Assembly (NCBI GenBank): GCA_905221605.1
Contig: CAJNDS010002474.1
Span: forward strand, 272,501-336,500
DNA from: Symbiodinium natans
Lineage: Eukaryota; Sar; Dinophyceae; Suessiales; Symbiodiniaceae
DNA length: 64,000 nt
Reading direction: 5' to 3'
Part shown: piece by piece, positions 52,400-63,051 of the stretch
How the letters are laid out: each line of letters opens with the position of its first letter
Position numbering within the stretch: the first letter of the stretch is position 1
Translations under genes and position numbers: made by a program
Notes under the pieces: generated by a model
Told to the model about the DNA's origin: nothing
The model's database searches: none
The model's input: only the letters and a program-made list of their open reading frames with translations

Positions 52400-53074
52400 G
52401 GGATATGCACCACGGTGCATCGCATCACGGTGCATCGCACCACGGCCTGTGCAGCTCTCCATCCGCCAAATTTTTTCCGGCGTTCCATATTTTTGTACGC
52501 AAGTCCACAATCAAAGAAGCTTCTTCTTTCATTTATACCTTGTTGCAGCCTCAAGAGTTGAAACCTGAAATGTGCATAAACAAACCCTTTGCGGCCTGAA
52601 TTGCGGGATGGAGAGGTCCACGCAGCAATCTCGCAGCCCGAGCGGCAGCAATTGCAGTTCCGCTGCTGATTTTGTTGCGGTGCGTTGTTCCCGTTTAGAG
52701 CCATGGCCCTGTCGCAGTTCAACTCGTCCCTTCAGAGACTTGCGTTGCCATGGTCAAAAAAGTTTCGAATGAGACCAAGCATGAGATTGCATCCCAACGA
52801 AGCCTTGAGAGACCTGAACGTCACCACGCAGCTGCGGTCATGTACTTGAAACATGGGTCTGCAACATGCGCTCCACTTTGCCCCTCTCCAACAAAGCGAA
52901 CCTTGTTTGCCAATCGTTTGACATTTGTCATAGCAGCAGCAGTACTTAGGTGGCATTGGAATGCAGCTGGGTCTCGGAATCTGAGTCGTTTTTTGGATGC
53001 ACAGCTGGTGAGCAGTGAGTGAGGAACATGACGTCCTGTAGCATGTCCTAAGTCTCGGCTAGAAGGGTCCGAAC
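52400..53074. other. 3' flank of RING gene, no further gene recognised
   Basis: CACGGTGCATCGCA is repeated 2.5 times just after the stop (52409-52446). Short plus-strand frames (52572-52772, 52750-53022) are weak. Confidence 0.4.
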
Positions 53075-53120
53075 CTTAAACCCCTAAATTGCCTAAACCC
53101 TAAACACCGTAAACCCTAAA
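53075..53120 (+). repeat. Short interstitial telomere-like tract
   Basis: CCTTAAACCCCTAAATTGCC followed by CTAAACCCTAAACACCGTAA and CCCTAAAC units. It directly abuts the RING-gene fragment that begins at about 53121. Confidence 0.85.
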
Positions 53121-53300
53121 CTACTGCCACACGCACGGCCTGGTGGCTAAAGGCTAATGCGCTGGAAGACCGTTGCCCCGTGTGAAGATGTGACATCACG
53201 GATGATGTTCTGTGGGGTTTCCATCCGTGAAAGATGTCTACCACGGTGCATCGCACCACAGCCTTTAGAGCTCTCCGTTCCCCCAAGTTCTCGATATGCG
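53121..53300 (+). pseudogene. Truncated, broken copy of the RING-finger gene end
   Basis: From TACTGCCACACGCACGGCCT it follows 52288-52480: the second half of the RING, the stop region, the CACGGTGCATCGCACCAC repeat and the TAGAGCTCTCC flank. Relative to the intact gene it has an insertion giving GGCTAATGCG (an in-frame stop and frame change), a CGTGTGA stop in place of the last Cys pair, and a deletion near GATGATGTTC. It lacks the first zinc ligands and cannot make a RING. Confidence 0.82.
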
Positions 53301-53383
53301 GCTCTTCCCGAAGTCCCGAAGCGTTGCAAGCATTCGTGCTGTGTGGGCTGCGACGCAGATCTTTGCTCCTTGGGATGGTTTGA

Positions 53384-53430
53384 TGCTTGTGATGCTTGTG
53401 ACGCTTGTGACGCTTGTGACGCTTGTGATG
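53384..53430 (+). repeat. 9-bp minisatellite (GCTTGTGAC)n next to a third fragment of the RING flank
   Basis: Five to six units of GCTTGTGAC/GCTTGTGAT. They run into GATGCACCGCGCCACGGCCT, a third short copy of the RING 3' flank, at 53427-53455. Confidence 0.85.
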
Positions 53431-53600
53431 CACCGCGCCACGGCCTTTAGAGCTGATGCAAACTTCGTTGGCTCAGCGGGCTTTAGGCTTGGGGCACCCT
53501 GATCTTGGCTATCCAGAAACCAAACCTGAACCCAATTGAGCCCATCATCTGAACCTGAAACCGCCAGCCCTACAATCCCAAGCCCCTAAGCCCCTAAAAC

Positions 53601-53858
53601 TCAGTGGACCTCTGTGTGGTGCGACGCACCGAGCTTCGTGTTCTTTCCGCAAAAACTGGAAGCGTCGCAGAACCTCACGCTCCTGTCTTTCAATAAGAAC
53701 TCCAGAGTGGTCTTTGCGACAGCAACATAAAGAGAAGAAAAAAGAGAACAACTGTCCAACTCCACGGCCTTCAACGCTTGGAGGTTGTGTGAAAGTTGTG
53801 TGTCCAGGGCTTTCACACTTTTCCTGCCTGTCGAAGCCCACCGAAAAGCCTGAATCAT
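53601..53858 (-). CDS. Coding-like ORF, unknown protein
   Basis: ATG 53858 opens an 85-codon minus-strand frame with even composition: MIQAFRWASTGRKSVKALDT, QLSHNLQALKAVELDSCSLF, SSLYVAVAKTTLEFLLKDRS. Helical prediction likely, no motif recognised. It sits between two telomere-like tracts. A second minus-strand frame (53841-53545) overlaps it and is weaker. Confidence 0.38.
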   Translation of the reverse strand: MIQAFRWASTGRKSVKALDTQLSHNLQALKAVELDSCSLFSSLYVAVAKTTLEFLLKDRSVRFCDASSFCGKNTKLGASHHTEVH

Positions 53859-54034
53859 TGCTTTAATGTTTGTTATTTCCGTCCCAGATTCGATAGAGAC
53901 ACGAAGGTCACAGCTGTCAACAGGTAGGAGAACTTAGCGAGTCGAAGATTTTGCCTTGCAAAGGTCCTTAAGCAACCCTCTGAAGTGCCCAAGCCCTTAA
54001 CCCTTGCGAGAAGGCACAACACCCCCCCCCAAGC

Positions 54035-54135
54035 GCGACCATGAAGCCCTAAACCTGCAACCCTAACCCTAACCCTAAACCCCAAATCCCTAAACCCTGT
54101 GAACCCGAAACCCTAAACCCTAAACCCTAAACGCT
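54035..54135 (+). repeat. Interstitial telomere-like tract with CCCTAA and CCCTAAA units
   Basis: About twelve units, mixing CCCTAA (six-base) near 54060-54080 with CCCTAAA near 54105-54133, plus degenerate units. It lies 90 bases before the 41-bp inverted-repeat element. Confidence 0.9.
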
Positions 54136-54339
54136 AGGTGTCCTTCGGGGAGTCCAGCTGGGGATTCTACCAGGCTATTCTTACTTTTCTTTGTGTATCT
54201 TTTCATTATTCTATTTATGTAAAGATCCCAAATGCCTCCGGTGGGGAAGCCTCCCGTTCCAAAGTGTCGGATAGTGCAACCTCGTGATCCCAGCGCAGAT
54301 CAACCAAGATTCCTCGTTCTAAGTGGTCCGTTTTCACAT

Positions 54340-54715
54340 ACTTGCGCTTCCGCGCCCCGCGCGTAAGCGCAAGTCCACCAAGATTCCTCGTTCTAAACGG
54401 TCCGTTTTCACCTACGTGGCCGTGCGGAAGCGCAAGTCCACCAAGAGTCCTCGTTCTAAATGGTCCGTTTTCACCTACTTGTGCTTCCGCGCGCTGCGCG
54501 TAAGCGCAAGTCAACCAAAATTCCTCACTGTAAAGAGTCTGTTTTCAGCCACTTGCCAAATCCTGAATCCGTACTCCAAAGCTCACTTGTGCTACCGCGC
54601 GCGGCGCAGAAACGCAAGTGACCACATCCATGGCGCAAGTACAGGTTGCCATAGCGCACACTTGTGCTATGGATGGGGTCACTTGTGCTACCGCGCGCGG
54701 CGCGGAAGCGCAAGT
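54340..54715. repeat. Array of five 35-bp hairpins (ACTTGYGCTWCCGCG...)
   Basis: Palindromic units at 54340-54374, 54477-54511, 54585-54619 and 54681-54715 are 35 bases; a shortened one lies at 54414-54437. The first has ten-base perfect arms (ACTTGCGCTT / AAGCGCAAGT). The spacers repeat CCACCAAGATTCCTCGTTCT and GGTCCGTTTTCAC. CCGTACTCCAAA near 54570 is inverted at 54722. Confidence 0.88.
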
Positions 54716-54862
54716 CGGATTTGGAGTACGGGAAATCCCATGCACTGTTGCACTGCTTGTCATAAACCACCCCCCACCCCCTCCCCCCCCGACCCTCTTT
54801 AAAGAAATTAGAAGCACCCCAATCTAGGGGGAGCCATCCTCAAGCCTCAGACCCTTGAGGCC

Positions 54863-55184
54863 CACAGTGGCCATTCTGCTGTTGCCACAAGCTATTTCCA
54901 CTTTTCGGTCCAGGAAAAATTGATTTGGCTTGTCGTCTTGACATAGTTCTAGTTCTGGAGTGTTGTTCTTGAGTGTTCAGAGCTCAGCAGCATGATCAGT
55001 ACTTCCGTGTGAACTCTGCTGTATTGCTGAGAGACCATGCTTTCACCCCTGGAAAACCACAGTGACCATTTTGCTTTTGCCACAAGCTATTTCTACTTTT
55101 CGGTCCAGAAAAAGTTGATTTGGCTTGTCGTTTTGATGTAGTTCTACTTCTGGAGTGTTGTTCTTGAGTGTTCAGAGCTCAGCA
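54863..55184 (+). repeat. 128-bp direct duplication inside the element
   Basis: 54863-54990 and 55058-55184 match with about ten differences (shared GCCACAAGCTATTTC, ATTTGGCTTGTCGT, GAGTGTTGTTCTTGAGTG). They are older than the perfect terminal repeats would suggest. Confidence 0.88.
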
Positions 55185-55611
55185 ACTCTTGCTGTGTTGC
55201 TTACTGAGTAACTGTCAAGGCTATGCGTTTTCGAAAGGCCGTATGATACCCAGACGGTAGTTCAACTTTGGACTGACAGAGAAGTGGAATAACCTTATCA
55301 AAACCACTAAGACAACGTCCAACACCACAAAATTTTTTGTTTTCCATGTGCCACCATCTTGACCCCCCCCTTGCCTGCACCACATGTGGTTTAAACTGTG
55401 ATTTGCATAATCACCTTATGTGTGGTTTCCCATGGTTTCCCAATTTGGAACGGGAGGCTTCCCCACCGGAGGCATTTGGGATCTCTATTTAATGGCTACC
55501 GCAAGTGCCGCCGACCCCTCAACCTGATGCTCCGCGCAAACCGGACAAGAACAAGGATGGCAGGCCATCTTTCGACGAATTCGCAGAGGCAGGAGGAGAG
55601 TGAGCGGTCTA

Positions 55612-55661
55612 CGGTTTAGGGTTTAGGGTTTCGGGTTTAGGGCCTAGGGTTTAGGGTTTAG
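55612..55661 (+). repeat. Telomere-like tract in TTTAGGG orientation
   Basis: GGTTTAGGGTTTAGGGTTTC and further TTTAGGG units; the opposite orientation to the tracts at 53.1 and 54.1 kb. The last unit passes directly into the first copy of the satellite at 55662. Confidence 0.9.
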
Positions 55662-58600
55662 TCAGCTTATCGAAGAAAGGCGTGGGGCCAAGGGGATGGA
55701 GCCATGGGGCCATGGGGCCATGGGGCCATGAGCCATGGGGGAAGGGCCCTTTAAAGTCAGCACAAAGCCAGCTCATAGAAGAGAGGGGCATGGGGCGGGC
55801 GGGAAGGGCGGGAAGGGCGGGAAGGGCGGGAAGGGCGGAGGGGGCGGGCATGGACTGGGGCCTTTTAATGTCAGCTTATAGAAGAGAGGGGCATGGGGCC
55901 AGGAGGCATGAAGCCACGGGACCATGAGGCCATGGGGCCATGAGCCATGGCGGGGCGGGAAGGGCGGGAAGGGCACAAAGCCAGCTAAAAAAGAGAGGAG
56001 CATGGGGCCAGGAGTGGGCCAGGGGGCATGGAGCCATGGGACCATGGGGCTATGGGGCCATGAGCCATGGGCGGGAAAGGCGGGAAGGGCGGAGGGGGCA
56101 AGCATGCACTGGGGCCAAGGGCGGGGAGGGGGCGCATGCACTGAGCCCACAAATTCAGCAAACCGAAGAAAGGGGTAGGGGCCAGGGGGGCATGGAGCCA
56201 TGGGACCATAGGGCCATGGCGCCATGAGCCACGGGCGGGAATAAGCGGGAAGGGCGGGAAGGGCGGAGGGCCAAAACATGGAGCCATGGAGCCATGGGCC
56301 CATGGTCATGGCAGTGGAGCCCTCGAAGAGAGGGGCATGGGGCCATGGGGCCGGGCCATGTGCCATGGTGGGGAGCCATGGGGCCATGGGGCCAGTGGAG
56401 CCATGGGACCATGGGGCTCTAAAGTTAACTGCTTGGGGAAGAGAGGGGCATGAGGCCAGGGGGCATGGAGTCATGGGACCATGGGGCCATGGTGCCATGA
56501 GCCATAAGTCAGCACAAAGCCAGCTCATAGAAGAGAAGGGCATGGAATGGAGCCATGGGACCATGGGGCTATGGGGCCCTGAAGGGCGGAGGGGGCAAGC
56601 ATGCGCTGGGGCCCTTTTTTGGGACCATGAGGCGGAGCGTGGAGCCATGGGACCATAGGGCCATTGGGCCATGAGCCATGGCGGGCGGAACGGTCGGAAA
56701 GGGCAGGAAGGGCGGGAAGGGCCCTTTACAGTCAGCACGAAGCCAGCTGAGTGGGCCAGGGGGCATGGAGCCATGGGACCACGGGGCTATGGGGCCATGA
56801 GCCATGGGCGGGAAGGGCGGCCCAGTGCCCTTTAAAGTCAGCTTATCGAAGAAAGGCGTGGGGCCAGGGGGATGGAGCCAGGCCATGGGGCCATGAGCCA
56901 TGGGGGAAGGGCCCTTTGAAGAGAGGGGTGTGGGGTCAGGGGGCTAGAGCCATGGCCATGGGGCCAAGGGGATGGAGTCATGGGGTCATGGGACCATGAG
57001 CCATGCCCTTTAAAGTCAGCACAAAGCCAGCTCATAGAAAAAGAGGCATGGGGCCAAAAGCTAGAGCCATCGGACCATGGGGCCATGGGGCCATGAGCCA
57101 TGGCAGGAGGCGAACGGGCGGGAAAAGCGGAGGGGGCGGGCATGCACTGGGCCCTTTTATGGGACCATGGGGCCATGGGGCCATGAGCCACGGCGGGCGG
57201 GAAGGGTGGGAAGGGCGGGAAGGGCGGGAAGGGCGGAGGAGACGGGCATGGACTGGGGCCCTTGAAAACTCAGCTAAAAGAAGAGAGGGGCATGGAGCCA
57301 GGAGGCATGAAGCCACGGGACCATGAGGCCATGGGGCCATGAGCCATGGCGGGGCGGGAAGGGCATGGGGCCAGGAGTGGGCCAGGGGGCATGGAGCCAT
57401 GGGACCATGGGGCTGTGGGGCCATGAGATATGGGCGGGAACGCAAGGGCGGAGGGGGCAAGCGTGCGCTGGGGCCCTTTTATGGGACCATGAGGCAGAGC
57501 GGGCGGGAAGGGCGGGAAGGGCGGAAAGGGCGGGAAGGGCGGAGGGGGCGGGCATGCACTGGGGCCCTTTAAAGTCAGCTTATGGCATGGGGCAGGGAGC
57601 ATGGAGCCATGGGACCATAGGGCCATGGGGCCATGAGCCATGGCGGGCGGAACGGGCGGCAAGGGGAAGGGCCCTTTACAGTCAGCACGAGGCATGAAGC
57701 CACGGGACCATGAGGCCATGGGGCCATGAGCCATGGCGGGGCGGGAAGGGCACGAAGCCAGCTAAAGAAAAGAGGAGCATGGAGCCAAGAGTGGGCCAGG
57801 GGGCATGGAGCCATGGGACCATGGGGCTATGGGGCCATGAGCCATGAGCGGGAAGGGCGGGAAGGGCGGAGGGGGCAAGCGTGCGCTGGGGCCCTTTTAT
57901 GGGACCATGGGCAGGGCGGGAAGAGCGGAGGGGGCGGGCGTGCACTGGGGCCCTTTAAAGTCAGCTTGTCAAGAGAGGGGCGTGGAGCCAGGGACCATAC
58001 CATAGGGCCATGGGGCCAGGGCAGGAAGGGCCCCAGCTCATAGAAAAGGGGAGCATGGGGCCAGGAGTGGGCCAGGGGGCATGGAGCCATGGGAACCATG
58101 CGGCTATGGGGCCAATGAGCCATGGAAGGGCGGAGGGGGCGGGCATGCGCTGGAGCCCTTTTATGGGACCATGGGGCGGAGCGGGCGGGAAGGGCGGCGG
58201 GAAGGGCGGGAAGGGCGGAGGGGGCGGGCATGCGCTGGGGCCCTTTAAAGTGAGCTTATCGAAGAGAGGGGCATGGGGCGAGGGGGCATGGAGCCATGGG
58301 ACCATAGGGCCATGGAGCCATGAGCGATGGGGGAAGGGCCCACACATAGAGAAAAGCGGCATAGGGCCAGTGGGCTAGAGCCATGGGACCATGGCGCCCC
58401 ATGAGCCATGGCGGGAAGGGCGGAAAAACGGAGGCGGGCATGGGGCCAGGGGCATTGAGCCATGGGACCGCCTAAGCCATGGCAGGGATAGGGCCATGGG
58501 ACCATAGGCAAGGGCGGGAAGCGGGAAGAGCGAAGAGAAGGGCATGGGGCCACGAGGCATGGAGCCATGGGATCATGGGGGGCCATGAGCCATAGCGGGG

Positions 58601-59565
58601 TAGGCAAGGGCGGGGAACGGCGGAGGGGGCGGGCATGCACTGGGGCCCTTTAAAGTCAGCTCATCGAAGAGGGGATGGAGCCATGGGGCCATGGGGGCCA
58701 TAGAGAGGGGCATGGGGCCAGGAGGCATGAAGCCACGAACCATGAGGCCATGGGGCCATGAACCTGGCGGGGCGGGAAAAGCGGGAAGGGCAGAAAGCCA
58801 GCTTAAAGAAGAGAGGAGCATGGGGCCAGGAGTGGGCCAGGGGGCATGGAGCCATGGGGGCCATGGGGCTATGGGGCCATGAGCCATGGGCGGGAAGGGC
58901 GGGAAGGGCGGAGGGGGCAAGCATGCACTGGGGTGATAAAATGGAACCGTGAGGCGGAGCGGACGGCCCTTGAGGGCCCTTTAAAGTCAGCTTATCAAGA
59001 GAGGGGCATGGGACCAGGGAGCATGGAGCCATGGGACCATAGGGGGCCATGAGCCATGGCGGGCGGAACGGGCGGGAAGGGGAAGGGCCCTTTACAGTCA
59101 GCGCGAAACCAACTCATACCAGGAGTGGGCCAGGGGGCATGGAGCCATGGGACCACGGGGCTATGGGGCCATGAGCCATGGGCGGGAAGGGCGGGAAGGG
59201 CTGAGGGGGCGGGCATGCACTGGGGCCCTTTTATGGGACCATGGGGGGGAGCGGGCGGGAAGGGCGGGACACTGAGCCCTTTAACTTCAGCTTATCGAAG
59301 AAAGGGGTAGGGGCCAGGGGGCTTGGAGCCATGGGACCATAGGGCCATGGCGCCATGAGCCATGGCGGGCCTTTAAAGTCAACTTATAGAAGAGAGACGC
59401 ATGAGGGCATGGGGCCCATGGGAGCATGGGGCCATGGGGCTATGAGCTATGGCGGGGTGGGCGGAGGGCCAAAACATGGAGCCATGGAGCCATGGGCCCA
59501 TGGCCATGGCACTGGCGCCCCAGAAGAGAGGGGCATGGGGCATGGGGCCACAGGACCCATGGGGC
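55662..59565. repeat. 3.9-kb GC-rich satellite rich in CCATGG
   Basis: Units of roughly 200-250 bases built from CAGCTTATCGAAGAGAGGGG, GGCATGGAGCCATGGGACCA, GGGGCCATGAGCCATGG, a (GCGGGAAGG)n run and GGGGCCCTTTAAAGTCAGC or GGGCCCTTTTATGGGACC. Parts are shuffled, truncated and recombined. A special variant with GCCAAAACATGGAGCCATGG occurs at about 56267 and 59470, suggesting higher-order structure. The large Pro/His/Trp-rich minus-strand frames (up to 333 codons) are repeat artefacts. Confidence 0.96.
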
Positions 59566-59959
59566 CGGGCCAGGCTGTGCTGGGGTCAGTGGCGTTAGGG
59601 ACGAGGCTTCTATAGTTGCAAGATGTGAATGTGCGCATGCCAGGGGCGCAGATTGTCGTCTGGGTCCTGGAGCATCCTGGAGGTTTAGGATTGAGGCTTT
59701 CATCAAGGTTTGGTTAGGGTGCAACTTCAGAGTGTGCGGAGTTTGGGCCCTGAACGCGCGAGATGGATCTAAGGCTGAGAGCTTCCCTGCCTTGGTGGAG
59801 ACAACGGCGCCGCCGCCGGGATTTAGGGCTTTGAGTTCTAGGGCTTAGGTTTCGGGATTCATCATGTTGTTTAGGTTTTAGGGTTCTGTCGCGCCTGCTT
59901 TTGGACCAGGACATCGAGAAAACAATTTCCAGGGTACAGAAAAACCATGACGGTTGGGC
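59566..59959 (+). other. Spacer between satellites with degenerate telomere-like end
   Basis: Unique-looking 59580-59815, then TTTAGGGCTTTGAG, GGTTTTAGGGTTCTG and similar TTTAGGG-like units at 59820-59890. No gene recognised. Confidence 0.5.
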
Positions 59960-60935
59960 AAAGCTCATGGACGTTCATGGGGGGGGGGGGGAGTTCATGA
60001 TGCGCTCATGGACGTTCATGGGAAGGGGGGGGGGTGGCGGGGGCATGAGAGTTCATGAGAGTTCTGCAACGCTCGTGGACGCTCATGGCGGGAAGAGGGT
60101 GGGGGGGGCGCATGAGAGTTCATGAAGGTTCTGCAACGCTCATGGACGTTCATGGGGGTGCGGGGGCATGAGAGTTCATGAGAGTTCTGCAACGTTCATG
60201 GACGCTCATGGCGGGTGAGGGGGGGGGGGGGGGGGACTGACAGTTCAGGAAGGTTCTGCAAACGCTCATGGACGTCATGGGGGGGCGGGGGGGGTGCGGG
60301 GGCATGCAGAGTTCATGAAGGTTCTGCAAGGCTCATGGACGTCATGGCGGGGAGGGGGGGGGGGCATGAGAGTTCATGCGAGTTTCGCAACGCTCATGAA
60401 CGGTCATGGGGGGGGGGGGGGGCATGTGAGGTTTCATGAAGGTTCATGCAACGTCATGGTTTTTTTTTCGTTTTTTTCATGGGGGGGGGGGGTTGGGGGC
60501 ATGAGAGTTCATGAGAGTTTCTGCAACGCTATGGAAGCTCATAGCGCGGGGAGGGTGGGGGGGACATGAGAATTCATGAAGGTTCTGCAACGCTCATGCA
60601 CGTTTATTTTTTATTTTTTTTTTGGGGGGGGGGCGGGGGGAGGGTGCGGGGGCATGAGAGTTTATGAAAGTTCTGCAACGCTCATGGACGCTCATGGCGG
60701 GGGGGGGGGGGGGACATGAGAGTTCATGAAGGTTCTGCAACGCTCATGGATGTCATGGGGGGGGGGTGCGGGGGCATGAGAGTTCATGAGAGTTCTGCAA
60801 CGCTCATGGACGCTCATGGCGGAGAGGGGGGGGGGGGGGGGCATGAGAGTTCATGAAGGCTCTGCAACGCTCATGGACGCTCAGGGGGGGGGGGGGCATG
60901 AGAGTTCATGAAGGTTCTGCAACGGCCCATGACGG
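59960..60935. repeat. 1-kb satellite of ~60-75 bp units with variable G runs
   Basis: About fourteen units with CATGAGAGTTCATGAAGGTT, CTGCAACGCTCATGGACG, CTCATGGCG and a G run of 8 to 15. Two units have T-rich inserts instead (60459-60478, 60604-60622). Unit length varies mainly through the G run. Confidence 0.96.
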
Positions 60936-61430
60936 TGCATGACGGTTGGAAAACGTCCATGGTTTTGGCGTACCCTGAAGAATGTTAAATCGGACTTAGG
61001 GGTCTCAGGGGCTTGAAGGCTTCCAGAGTCCTCTGAAGGCCAACAAATGGAGGGTCTAGTGCACCTTTCTCAGGATTCCGGCGCAGCGGCAGCAGAACAG
61101 AGAACTACCAAGCAAGCTTTGCGGCTTCCAAAGGCTTCTAAGATAAACAAAAAAAGGGTGTCTGGAAGACACCCTGGTCAAAACATTCTAGCATATACTA
61201 TACCCTAAGGACCATTTCATTTGCGTGGCTTGGCCGCCTGTCGCGGAGAGGGGTGCAATGAAAAACGGATTGGGCCATCCACAATCAAGCCCATCAGTAG
61301 TCGATGCACTCGAAACGACCTTTCGCATAACTCTTGCCTGAAGCCTGAACGTTAAACCGCCAGCTCTAAACCCCTAAACTCTAAACCTAAACATAGAGGA
61401 AGGTCACGTTTTTGAACGTGTTTCGAACGT
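60936..61430. other. No gene recognised; short telomere-like tract at 61365-61395
   Basis: AAACCCCTAAACTCTAAACC at 61369-61388. The rest is unique-looking with no convincing frame. Confidence 0.5.
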
Positions 61431-62205
61431 ATAGAGGGAGGGCAAAAGAAAAAACAGAATGCAAGGAGCAGGTACACTCAAGAACCCCTGCCACTTACAC
61501 CCTCAAGAAGCCTCGCCACTCAAAGCCCCGCCCCCGTCCCCCCCGTCCCCCCCCGCCCCCCGCCCCCCTCTCCTCCCTGGTACCCCCGAAACCCTCAAAC
61601 CTTGCGTAAACCCCCTAAAGCTGAATCCGCCAGACCTCCAATCTTCGGCATGTGGCAGACCTGATGAAGGCTGTATAGGGTCCATCTTAGTGCTTCCGAA
61701 CATGCACGCGACAATTTGTGGAGCTTCATATAGCTTCGTTGTTCTGCACAAGGCCACAATGGCCGAGAACGCCATGCTGAAGAAGGTCTGGCCCTCGTCG
61801 TTGCCAGCAAGACCAGGTACAGTTTTTTTAGGCCAAACATGCTGAAACAGATTCCACAGCACGTCGTACCCTCACAGCTGACGCTCACCCGAGGCTCACC
61901 CCGATCCACACACACACACATGCGAGCTAAATATGAGCACAAACTCATGACACGACACCGACAAGCACGCCTGGGACACGCCTCCTGTGGACTCCTCCTT
62001 TAGCTTACCCGATGAGGCAAACAACCCCCTATCCCAGGCCGCCGATCGATCCCTGAATGAGAAGGTCGGTAGAAAGGATTACTTGCCCACAATGGGCAGG
62101 TTCCCTTTCTTTAACAAATGAGCAAACCCAACATAAGACAAACAAAGTCCATCCTGAAAGCTTAAACCATAACGAGCTCTGTCTCAGATGCAGCGTTTGT
62201 GAGAC
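61431..62205. other. Weak frames only
   Basis: A CCCCGTCCCCCC-rich tract at 61525-61575 and an (AC)n run at 61905-61920. Plus-strand 61459-61845 and minus-strand 61948-61503 frames compete. Confidence 0.35.
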
Positions 62206-62514
62206 ATGCAGCCACCGCCTCAAAGCCATATCCTGGCAAGAGTTTCTCAGCCTAAGGCCGAACCCGGAAAGGCATTGTCTTGCCCAACGCTACAACTTGA
62301 CTTCCACCGATACCATGCCCAGACTGTGTGCGCGTCGTCCGGGGCATCAAGTTTCGGTGCATTGGAGGGCGAGGCCAGAACGAGCCATTTGGATCCGTGC
62401 ACAGCTTTGGCATTTCCGTTCCCGAAGGTGTTCAAGCCAGTGCAGCCTGACTGGCCGTTGAGTCGCTCGGAGAAGATGGACCTTGCCATTTCGTACTACG
62501 ACAAGGCGCCGTGA
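62206..62514 (+). CDS. Coding-like exon, unknown protein
   Basis: The last half of this frame looks like protein: FPFPKVFKPVQPDWPLSRSE then KMDLAISYYDKAP, ending at TGA 62514. The first half is less certain. It may splice to the next piece at about 62583. No family recognised. Confidence 0.33.
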   Translation: MQPPPQSHILARVSQPKAEPGKALSCPTLQLDFHRYHAQTVCASSGASSFGALEGEARTSHLDPCTALAFPFPKVFKPVQPDWPLSRSEKMDLAISYYDKAP

Positions 62515-62582
62515 ACAGTGCAACGTTTGTGTCATGCCTTCTTTTGCTCTTGGAAATTTTAAAGAAAATAGTTCGCGCAGGA

Positions 62583-62849
62583 GTTGCAGTTGCAGAAGGC
62601 TCAGCAGGTGGATGTGTCGTCGATCAGTTTGCCTCAGCTCCTTGCACGCACTTGCGCCTGCGTGGTTTTTGTCCTCAGCAGTTTCAACTACTTCGTTTGT
62701 GGAGATCAGCCCAGGGTTGAGCCGCCGAGCTCGAAGTGGTCGCGCAGAGACCGAAAGATGTTCGCCCGTGGTGCTCAAGCACAAAGGGCTGCTGATCAAG
62801 GCCGTTCGGCAGTGCGAGTTTTGGACTGGTTGGACAGGTCATGCTGACA
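62583..62849 (+). CDS. Coding-like exon, unknown protein
   Basis: After GTTCGCGCAG (62579-62580) the frame reads ELQLQKAQQVDVSSISLPQL, then a hydrophobic CACVVFVLSSFNYFVC, then basic RRDRKMFARGAQAQRAADQG, to TGA at 62849. Another plus-strand frame (62483-62866) is also open. It may form one gene with 62206-62514. Confidence 0.35.
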
Positions 62850-63051
62850 GCTATCACGAATGCTAGCCTCCATAGGCTGACTGAGTTTCTTTTCAAGCGA
62901 CTTGGGGTGTGCGGGGGGATGACTCCGGGCAGTGCGTGAGCAGTGCGTGGAGTGTAGAATTCTTTGACTAGACTGCACCAGGCGCAGGGAAACAGCCGGT
63001 GCCACGGGGCGCCATTTTCCGATCCTATGTTGAGCTGCGTTGGATTCCCAC

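Larger units (their letters stand above)
54223..55484. mobile_element. 1.26-kb element with perfect 41-bp terminal inverted repeats
   Basis: 54223-54263 (starts AGATCCCAAATGCCTCCGGT) is the exact reverse complement of 55444-55484 (ends CCGGAGGCATTTGGGATCT). Every base of the 41 matches, and the match stops abruptly on both sides. CTATTTA follows the right end directly (55485-55491) and occurs at 54211-54217 near the left end, offset by five bases, so it could be an imperfect target duplication. Inside are a five-copy hairpin array and a 128-bp direct duplication, with no transposase frame. It has the form of a non-autonomous DNA transposon or foldback element. Confidence 0.72.

Noticed and set aside
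55773-56774. 333-codon minus-strand open frame, Pro/His/Trp-rich
   Set aside because: Made entirely of the CCATGG satellite; other frames are equally open.
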